5,362 nt of DNA, from positions 8,671 to 14,032 of the forward strand of contig PQAI01000146.1 in assembly GCA_003105245.1 (NCBI GenBank), read 5' to 3'. The notes beneath the pieces are model-generated. The model worked only from the letters and a program-made list of their open reading frames with translations. It was not told where the DNA came from and made no database searches. The first letter of the stretch is position 1. Each line of letters opens with the position of its first letter. The translations under genes and the position numbers were made by a program. The stretch is from Betaproteobacteria bacterium. GTDB taxonomy: Bacteria; Pseudomonadota; Gammaproteobacteria; Burkholderiales; Usitatibacteraceae. Below, piece by piece: positions 1-4,650 of this stretch.

Positions 1-1338
1 GGCCGGGCGGAAGAAGCTCTTCACGTCGGTGCGCCACGGCGAGTCGGCCGGCAGGATGAACTTGCCCGTCTGGTCCTGGATGTTGGACAGCGAGTTCCAC
101 TCCACCATGGCGCCGTCGTAGAACCGCACCGGCACCCCGAGGATGCCCGCGGAGGCGAAGCCGGTGATCATCGCGCGGAAGGTGGTCTCGCAGTAGTTGT
201 AGATCACGTCGCCGGCCTGGTACGCGTTGCCCGTGCCGACACCCTGGTAGGTGGCGTCCACGAATGCCGTGCCGGCGGCGTTGGCGCCACCGTTCAGGAA
301 GTTCTGCAGCTCCGCCTTCGGCCGGTAGGCGAAGCCCTTTGCGGAATCGAGCAGGTTGGTGAACTGCAGCTGCAGGGTGCCGCGGGGGTGGCCCTGGCGC
401 GAGCCGCCGTTCTGGAACGAGCTCATGTAGTTGTAGCCGGCGGGCGGCGCGCAGCTGGCCGCGCCGCAGGCGACGTAGCCCGAATCGCCGCTCTCCAGGC
501 GCTCGCCGGCGCTGTACTGGCCGAGGCTGCGCGCGTCCCAGATGAGGACGCCGTCGTCCTTCTTGTTGGCGTCCGTGGCGGGCAGCACCGCGAGCACGTC
601 CTCGAAGGTCGCCTGCAGCGCCGTGTTGTCCACCGGGATGTCCCTGACGCTCGCCGTGCCCGTGCCGGGCGCGGTGCTGGCGGTGGCCGCGAAGTCGGCG
701 GCGGCGAGCCCGTTGCCGTTGATCCACTGGTTGCCGCCGTTGAGCACGGCCACGTTCTTCTTGTCCACGCCCCAGTAGCGCAGGGCGTACCAGCAGCGCC
801 CTTGCGCCATGGCGTTGCCGGTGCTGCCGGTGCCCTGGGCGCAGACGATCATGTCGTTCACCGGGTCGACGTTGTACTTCTTGAGCAGGGCGTCCATCGT
901 CAGGCCGTCCGGCACCATGCTCTGGGTCTCGATCACGCCGTTCTTGCGCGTCTGGATCCACTCGGAGGAGGGCGAGAGGTAGGTGAAGACGGTCGTGCCG
1001 TTGGGCTTGATGTACTCGGCGCCGGTCGGCCCGACCGTGGCCTGGAAGATGACGAGCTTGCCGGTGATGCCCGCGGGCCGGTTGGCGGTCCAGTTGGACA
1101 TCCAGCGCTTGAGGGTGGCCGCCGTGACCAGGCCGTTCACGTTGTCGTCGTAGTTGTCCGCGGACGCCTGCGCGATGGTCTGCGGGGTGTTCACCACGAT
1201 CTTCACGACGTTGCCCGAGGACGTGTCCTCGCGGCCGCCGCCGCCGCAGGAGGCCAGCACGAAGCAGGCCGCCACGGCCAGCGCCGCGCGCCGTTTCAGG
1301 TTCTCCCCCTGGTCCGCGCCCAGTTGTTGCGTGCTCAT
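1..1338 (-). CDS. Two-domain rhodanese-family sulfurtransferase lipoprotein (3' end outside window)
   Basis: The minus strand reads open for 446 codons from the ATG at 1338 to the window edge. An AGGAGG sits about 8 nt upstream of this ATG and fixes the start. Residues 14-31 form a lipoprotein signal: basic KRR, a hydrophobic stretch, then lipobox LASC with C31 as the predicted lipidated residue, followed by Gly4. This predicts a membrane-anchored protein outside the cytoplasm. Two rhodanese-like domains follow. The N-terminal one includes the helix-strand segment RCWYALRYWGVDKKNVAVLN (from R181) and lacks an obvious catalytic Cys loop. The C-terminal one has WDARS (267-271), GH (316-317), a loop with candidate catalytic C383 (YCETTFRA), and YDGAMVEW (407-414). 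Classical loops are CxxGxx, so the Thr at loop position 4 is unusual. About 45 residues separate DARS from GH, longer than typical, with C291 and C296 inside. Family assignment is strong; substrate (thiosulfate, polysulfide, mercaptopyruvate, selenium compound) is unknown. Confidence 0.9.
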   Translation of the reverse strand, partial: MSTQQLGADQGENLKRRAALAVAACFVLASCGGGGREDTSSGNVVKIVVNTPQTIAQASADNYDDNVNGLVTAATLKRWMSNWTANRPAGITGKLVIFQATVGPTGAEYIKPNGTTVFTYLSPSSEWIQTRKNGVIETQSMVPDGLTMDALLKKYNVDPVNDMIVCAQGTGSTGNAMAQGRCWYALRYWGVDKKNVAVLNGGNQWINGNGLAAADFAATASTAPGTGTASVRDIPVDNTALQATFEDVLAVLPATDANKKDDGVLIWDARSLGQYSAGERLESGDSGYVACGAASCAPPAGYNYMSSFQNGGSRQGHPRGTLQLQFTNLLDSAKGFAYRPKAELQNFLNGGANAAGTAFVDATYQGVGTGNAYQAGDVIYNYCETTFRAMITGFASAGILGVPVRFYDGAMVEWNSLSNIQDQTGKFILPADSPWRTDVKSFFRPA

Positions 1339-1719
1339 GTTCTTCTCCTCCTTCGCGTTGGCCATTGCCGATGTCGGGTCGCACCCGTCCGGAAGCCGTC
1401 TTTAGCACATTGCATGCCGGAATCCTTCGGCCCTAAAAAACAACGATTTGGCTGCGAACCGGCGGCGCCGGGCGTTGCACATTCCACCGGGCGCGCGCGC
1501 CGCGATTCAATTTGCAAGGCGGGCGAAGGCGGGACGCAGGCGCACGCGCCCCGATTGCATAATCCAATCCCGTAGCAGCGTGGCGCGCCGCGATTGCGAC
1601 ATGCACGGTGGCGCGGCCGGGCCCGGGCAGGGCCTGCGCAGGCACGAAGCGGCCGGATCGCGACCGGCACGCTACTTGCTAACTTCACGGCCAACGAACC
1701 CACGAGGTCCCGCAAGTCC
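1339..1719. other. Divergent intergenic region between rhodanese and the tusA-like/yedE operon
   Basis: This roughly 380-bp stretch separates two divergent transcription units, so it must carry the rhodanese promoter and probably the promoter of the plus-strand operon. Reading frames across it look like GC-rich shadows: third-position GC falls below that of the genes until about 1684. A CATAAT hexamer at 1559-1564 (plus strand, in TTGCATAAT) is a possible -10 for the operon, but no good -35 lies 17 bp upstream. Short inverted repeats occur at 1375-1387 (CGGGT-CGC-ACCCG, in the rhodanese leader), 1632-1643 (GCCTGCGCAGGC) and 1652-1668 (GCCGG-N7-CCGGC). In DNA this GC-rich they may be chance. 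I see no RNA gene and no TTGA-N6-TCAA site here. Confidence 0.6.
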
Positions 1720-2085
1720 GTGTACCGGTTTCTCGACCCCATCGCCTGGATGTTCCCCGCGCTTCGGCGGGCCGGTCCCGGCGTGGCCACGGGGGAGGCG
1801 AGGGCCGTGGAGGTTCCCGGCCACGGCGCGATGCTCGCCGATGCGAGCGTGGACCTCACGGGCGAGAACTGTCTCAGGACCAACCTCGTGACCAAGCGCG
1901 CGCTCGACGCCGCGCCCCCGGGGTCGGTCGTCGAGATCGTCTCCGACAACCTGAGCTCGGTGGAGACGATCCCGTTCATGCTCGCGGGGCACGGCTGCGT
2001 GCACCTGGGCACGCTGCACCTGGAAGGCACCTGGAAGATCTACGCGCGCAAGCTGGGCGCGGACGACGGAGGAAGGCTGAAATGA
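1720..2085 (+). CDS. TusA-fold protein with degenerate motif (CLRT in place of CPxP)
   Basis: The C-terminal part matches the TusA/SirA sulfur-carrier fold: DLTGENCLRTNLVTKRAL, a Pro-Gly turn, VVEIVSDN, SSVETIPFMLAGHGC, then a final strand TWKIYARK. TusA proteins carry sulfur as a persulfide on the Cys of CPxP. Here the Cys is kept (C51 from the GTG start) but both prolines are gone. The start is uncertain. GTG 1720 gives 121 residues and is chosen because high third-position GC begins just before it. GTG 1807 gives 92 residues, nearer the usual TusA size, and has the best Shine-Dalgarno (GGGAGG at 1793-1798, 8-nt spacer). ATG 1594 adds an Arg/Ala-rich stretch that looks noncoding. The stop overlaps the yedE start (ATGA), implying translational coupling. 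Function is uncertain: it may be a carrier, or a partner subunit of the transporter. Confidence 0.78.
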   Translation: MYRFLDPIAWMFPALRRAGPGVATGEARAVEVPGHGAMLADASVDLTGENCLRTNLVTKRALDAAPPGSVVEIVSDNLSSVETIPFMLAGHGCVHLGTLHLEGTWKIYARKLGADDGGRLK

Positions 2086-3533
2086 CGGATGGCGTGGTTT
2101 GCACGACGGAAGGCGTGGGCGCGGCGACGAGCCGGGCCAACACCTGGCGGGCCTCGGCGGTGGTGGGGGCGTTCCTCCTCCTGTCGATCTGGACGTACGC
2201 GCTGGATGCGCGCTACCTCTACTTCTCGGCCTACCTCTGGTTCGGCTTCATCTACGGCGCGAGCCTGCAGTACGGGCGCTTCTGCATGGCCTCGGCCATC
2301 CGCGACCTCTTCGCCGTGGGCGTTCCGCGCATGGCCGTGGGGATCATGATCGCGGTCGTGCTCTTCAGCCTCGTGTCGGCCGCCGTCACGGTCGCCGGCA
2401 AGAGCACCTTCCACGCCTCGCCCATCGGGCTCTACTCGGTGGTCGGCGGCGCGATCTTCGGCTTCGGCATGGTGTTCACGGGCGGCTGCGCCACGGGCTC
2501 GCTCTACAAGACGGGCGAGGGGAGCGTCTCGGCGCTGCTCGTGGTGATCTCGCTCAGCTTCGCGCAGGCGCTCTTCGTGGACGTGGGCGGGCTCCTCGAC
2601 GCGCTGGTGCCGGCTTCCTGGACGGCCTCGGCGGCGGCCAAGTCGATGCCGGCCGAGCTCACCGTCACCAAGGGCTGGTACGACCAGTTCCTCGCGGGCT
2701 ACATCTGGGACCTGAAGTCGGTCACCGCCGGCGACGCGCTCGGTCTCGCGAGCCCCGCGGCCAAGGCCTTCATCGGCAACTCCCTCGTGAACGCGATCCT
2801 GCCCGCGATCGTCATCCTCGCCGTGATCTACGTGCGCTGGTACCGCAAGGGGTGGCTGCGCAAGAACAAGGGCGCGGCGCCCGGGCCGGCCCGCGAGGTC
2901 GCCGGCTGGTGGAGCATGGTCACCGCCTCGAAGCGCACCGCCATCGCCGGCCTCGTGCTGGGCGTGGCCGCGGGCCTGCAGATGTGGGTCATGCAGACGC
3001 TGCAGCAGAAGTTCGGCATCTCCAACGCCGGGGAACTCCTCACGGCGATGGGCAACACCCAGGGGCTGAGCCTGCAGGAGACGGTGTTCGACCCCGGCTA
3101 CTTCTACGTGACCACGCAGGAGGCCCAGGGCGCCGCGTGGGTGCTCGCGCAGCTCGGCATGGACCTGCGCGACAACATCTTCTTCGGGATGGAGAACGGC
3201 ATCCCCAGCCCGCTCGCCAACCCCGTGCTCTGGATGAGCTTCTCCGTGATCGGCGGCTCGATGGTGATGGCGCTCCTCGCCAACGAGTTCAAGCTCAAGA
3301 TGCCCACGCGCGAGATCGCCGTCTGGGCCATCGGCGGCGGCATCCTCATGGGCATCGGCTCGCGCATCGGCATGGGCTGCAACATCGGCGCGTTCTTCGC
3401 GACGGTGACCAACGGCGATCCCTCGGGCTGGCTCTTCGCGCTGGGCATGACCGCGGGCGGCTACGGCGGCGTCAAGTTCTTCAACTGGTGGATCGAGCGC
3501 AAGATGGCGAAGGAAACGCCGCTCGGCTTCTGA
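2082..3533 (+). CDS. YeeE/YedE-family membrane transporter (sulfur-compound transporter)
   Basis: This 483-residue polytopic membrane protein starts at ATG 2082, with GGAGGA at 2068-2073 ideally placed. It shows the two related halves of the YeeE/YedE (Sulf_transp) family. The first half has YGRFCMASAIRDLF (C68) and FGFGMVFTGGCATGSLYKTGEGS (GGC with C136). The second half has the matching motif GIGSRIGMGCNIGAFFATVT (C433) followed by GDPSGWLFALGMTAGGYGGV. Hydrophobic segments lie roughly at residues 24-42, 50-66, 84-105, 116-134, 148-170, 230-252, 285-303, 382-401, 411-428 and 448-468. A polar stretch at about 305-380 separates the last helices. Characterised relatives (TsuA/YeeE) import thiosulfate through conserved cysteines, and some YedE proteins are proposed selenium transporters; the substrate here cannot be decided from sequence. 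TusA-like genes flank it on both sides, as is common for this family, suggesting direct hand-off of sulfur. Confidence 0.93.
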   Translation: MTDGVVCTTEGVGAATSRANTWRASAVVGAFLLLSIWTYALDARYLYFSAYLWFGFIYGASLQYGRFCMASAIRDLFAVGVPRMAVGIMIAVVLFSLVSAAVTVAGKSTFHASPIGLYSVVGGAIFGFGMVFTGGCATGSLYKTGEGSVSALLVVISLSFAQALFVDVGGLLDALVPASWTASAAAKSMPAELTVTKGWYDQFLAGYIWDLKSVTAGDALGLASPAAKAFIGNSLVNAILPAIVILAVIYVRWYRKGWLRKNKGAAPGPAREVAGWWSMVTASKRTAIAGLVLGVAAGLQMWVMQTLQQKFGISNAGELLTAMGNTQGLSLQETVFDPGYFYVTTQEAQGAAWVLAQLGMDLRDNIFFGMENGIPSPLANPVLWMSFSVIGGSMVMALLANEFKLKMPTREIAVWAIGGGILMGIGSRIGMGCNIGAFFATVTNGDPSGWLFALGMTAGGYGGVKFFNWWIERKMAKETPLGF

Positions 3534-3575
3534 TCGCGTCAACATCAATCGGCAAAAGATGGAGGCAAGTGTCCC

Positions 3576-3830
3576 ATGGCAATGAAGTTCGAGAAGGTCT
3601 CGGAAGGCAAGTACCAGCTGGACGTCCAGGGCTACGTCTGCCCGCACCCGCAGCTCTACACCAAGAAGGCGCTGGAGAAGCTGCAGTCCGGCGAGACGCT
3701 GGAGCTGCTCTTCGACAACCCGTCGTCGGGCGAGTCGATCAGCGCCATGTGCGATTCCCAGGGCGACGACATCCTCGAGCAGGCGCAGGACGCCGGCAAG
3801 ACGATGCGCTGGACCATCCGCAAGCACTGA
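3576..3830 (+). CDS. TusA-family sulfur carrier with intact CPHP motif
   Basis: This 84-residue protein has the full TusA layout: strand KYQLDVQGYVCPHPQ with the CPxP motif (C22), helix LYTKKALEKLQ, SGETLELLFDN, a second helix SGDD-like region at about 62-72 (DSQGDDILEQAQDAG), and final strand TMRWTIRKH. The CPxP cysteine carries persulfide sulfur between donor and acceptor proteins in the cytoplasm; C59 is a second cysteine. The ATG at 3576 has GGAGG at 3561-3565 with a 10-nt spacer, so it initiates independently of yedE, whose stop lies 42 bp upstream. A second ATG two codons later (3582) is a minor alternative. The protein aligns with the degenerate TusA-like protein upstream of yedE (TKxAL after the Cys; DNxSSxE later), so the two look like paralogues. 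YeeD/YedF-type partners of YeeE/YedE transporters are the closest functional analogy. Confidence 0.92.
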   Translation: MAMKFEKVSEGKYQLDVQGYVCPHPQLYTKKALEKLQSGETLELLFDNPSSGESISAMCDSQGDDILEQAQDAGKTMRWTIRKH

Positions 3831-3845
3831 CGGGCGCGCTCACCC

Positions 3846-4154
3846 ATGCGACTCGGAATCGTCGCCTCGCACGAATCGGCGGGGCCGCAGCTCGAGGGCC
3901 TGGCCGCGGCCGCCGCCGCGCGCGGCTGGCCCTGCCGGTGCTTCCTCACCGACTCGGCCGTGAAGCTCGCGCGCTCGCCGCGCCTGGGCGAGCTGGCGCG
4001 CTCGGGGGCCCTCCGCCTCGACGTGTGCGAGCACAGCTGGTCGCACTTCGGGGGAGGCGATGCCCCCGCGGGCGCGAACATGGGCACCCAGTTCCAGAAC
4101 GCGGAGCTCGCGCGCGAGTGCGACCGCCTGCTCGTGCTGCCGGGGGCGCGATGA
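3846..4154 (+). CDS. Short DsrE-like protein
   Basis: The predicted product has 102 residues and starts 15 nt after the TusA stop, with no strong Shine-Dalgarno (only GACGGG upstream), so it probably depends on read-through from tusA. It reads as an alpha/beta protein like the DsrE family: strand LGIVASH, helix about 14-27, strand CRCFLTDSAVKL (C30, C32), a variable helix, strand LRLDVCEHSW (C61), then helix FQNAELARECD (C92) and a last strand RLLVLPG. C61 falls where DsrE/TusD proteins place their sulfur-accepting cysteine. At 102 residues it is shorter than most DsrE proteins (about 115-140). The likely role is accepting sulfur from the adjacent TusA. The fold assignment comes from pattern reading rather than a profile search, so it is moderately sure. 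Its stop overlaps the next start (ATGA). Confidence 0.78.
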   Translation: MRLGIVASHESAGPQLEGLAAAAAARGWPCRCFLTDSAVKLARSPRLGELARSGALRLDVCEHSWSHFGGGDAPAGANMGTQFQNAELARECDRLLVLPGAR

Positions 4155-4402
4155 GGAAGCTGCTCGTCGTCGCCAGGCACAACAAGGCCGAGGCGCTGCG
4201 CGTGGCCGCGGGGCTCACGCTCCTGAGCGACCCGGTGCGCGTGGCGGTCGTGGGCGCGCTCGAGGACACCCCGGCCGTGGCCGAGCAGCGCGAGCTGCTC
4301 GAGTTCGCCGAGGTGCCGCTGGAGGAGCTGCCCGAGGGCGCCGCGGGCCGCAGCCGGCTCGCCGGCGAGATGCTCGAAGCCGACGCCGTCTACGTGATAT
4401 GA
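4151..4402 (+). CDS. Small conserved-looking alpha/beta protein, possibly DsrE-fold-related
   Basis: The ATG at 4151 overlaps the previous stop (ATGA), and the frame ends at 4402, giving 83 residues. The same frame stays open far upstream through yedE, but that extension is out of frame with the real genes. The product reads strand KLLVVARHN, helix KAEALRVAAGLTLLS, strand VRVAVVG, an acidic helical middle (about 38-62), helix SRLAGEMLEAD and a final strand AVYVI right at the C-terminus. The opening strand-helix-strand resembles the first unit of DsrE-fold proteins. It has no cysteine, so it cannot carry a persulfide itself; TusC/DsrF subunits likewise lack the key Cys. I do not recognise a named family. 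Its position between a DsrE-like gene and another small coupled gene suggests a partner subunit. Confidence 0.72.
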   Translation: MRKLLVVARHNKAEALRVAAGLTLLSDPVRVAVVGALEDTPAVAEQRELLEFAEVPLEELPEGAAGRSRLAGEMLEADAVYVI

Positions 4403-4581
4403 CCATGCCGAAGAAGATCCTTCTCCTGCACGACGCACCCGAGGTGCCGCCCGCCGTCGCCGAGCTCGCGCAGGAACTCCAGGCCGGTGGCGCCGAGGTC
4501 CGCCTGGTCCCCTGTGCCGAGCCCTACGGGGCGGTGCTGGACGCGGTGGCCGAGGCCGACAGCGTCGTGTATTTCCGATAA
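4399..4581 (+). CDS. Very small alpha/beta protein, unrecognised; last gene of the operon
   Basis: This 60-residue frame starts at ATG 4399, overlapping the previous stop in ATGA; ATG 4405 is an alternative two codons on. No Shine-Dalgarno is visible, so re-initiation from the upstream gene is expected. It reads strand KKILLLHD, helix PPAVAELAQELQAGG, strand EVRLVPC (C39, the only Cys), helix YGAVLDAVAEAD and a terminal strand SVVYFR. Its ending parallels that of the 83-residue neighbour (EADSVVYF versus EADAVYVI), suggesting related or co-evolved folds. It is close to a minimal half of a Rossmann-like or DsrE-like domain and would probably need partners to be stable. Function is unknown; a single-Cys sulfur-relay subunit (as in TusB/DsrH) is an inference from context. 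The next gene begins 69 bp later under its own apparent promoter. Confidence 0.68.
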   Translation: MTMPKKILLLHDAPEVPPAVAELAQELQAGGAEVRLVPCAEPYGAVLDAVAEADSVVYFR

Positions 4582-4596
4582 CCCCTGGGGGCATTT

Positions 4597-4614
4597 CCTT
4601 GAACCGGTTCAAGG
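4597..4614. promoter_or_regulatory. Perfect 18-bp palindrome, FNR/CRP-family (FNR, Dnr, NnrR, FixK type) operator
   Basis: CCTTGAACCGGTTCAAGG is a perfect palindrome containing TTGA-N6-TCAA, the core recognised by FNR-like regulators (FNR consensus TTGAT-N4-ATCAA). The half-sites here are TTGAA/TTCAA, so the fifth base departs from enteric FNR, which would suit an NnrR, Dnr or FixK-like member. It lies just upstream of an NnrS-family gene; NnrS is classically controlled by the NO-responsive NnrR. The centre is at 4605.5, about 41-42 bp upstream of the start expected from the -10 element at 4636-4641, which is class II activator spacing. Confidence 0.75.
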
Positions 4615-4630
4615 CGGGGGAGGGGCCGGC

Positions 4631-4647
4631 GCGCCCATAATGGGCGC
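4631..4647. repeat. Inverted repeat with 7-bp arms spanning the -10 region
   Basis: GCGCCCA and TGGGCGC are exact reverse complements separated by TAA. No T-run follows on either strand, so an intrinsic terminator is unlikely. It covers the candidate -10 and start site, so it may be a second operator or simply a chance GC-rich palindrome. Confidence 0.5.
4636..4641 (+). promoter_or_regulatory. Candidate -10 element (CATAAT) of the nnrS promoter
   Basis: CATAAT matches five of six bases of TATAAT in an otherwise GC-rich gap. Its spacing to the upstream palindrome predicts transcription starting near 4646-4648, only 3-5 nt before the ATG at 4651. No -35 hexamer is evident, as expected when an FNR-type activator occupies that region. 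The hexamer lies in an inverted repeat, GCGCCCA-TAA-TGGGCGC (4631-4647). Confidence 0.55.
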
Positions 4648-4650
4648 TCC

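Noticed and set aside
1463..1483. Sigma-54-like -24/-12 promoter (GGCGCC followed by GTTGCAC)
   Set aside because: The GG and GC pairs are off the required spacing by one base and the -24 element is weak.
388..1575. 395-residue open frame on the plus strand opposite the rhodanese
   Set aside because: It is antisense to a well-supported lipoprotein rhodanese and has the Arg/Gly/His/Val-rich composition of a GC-rich shadow frame.
1594..1719. ATG 1594 as the true start of the TusA-like gene
   Set aside because: The added 42 residues are Arg/Ala-rich with lower third-position GC, and no ribosome-binding site precedes that ATG.
2040..3827. 595-residue minus-strand open frame opposite yedE and tusA
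   Set aside because: The composition (Arg, His, Glu, Ala, Gly repeats) is that of an antisense shadow. The plus strand encodes clear YedE and TusA proteins with good ribosome-binding sites.
2099..4150. Upstream part of a 767-residue plus-strand frame overlapping yedE, tusA and dsrE
   Set aside because: It is out of frame with three well-supported genes and has shadow composition. Only its last 83 codons, from ATG 4151, look like a real protein.
4582..4590. CCCCTGGGG as a terminator hairpin after the operon
   Set aside because: The palindrome leaves almost no loop and no T-run follows, so it does not meet the pattern of an intrinsic terminator.
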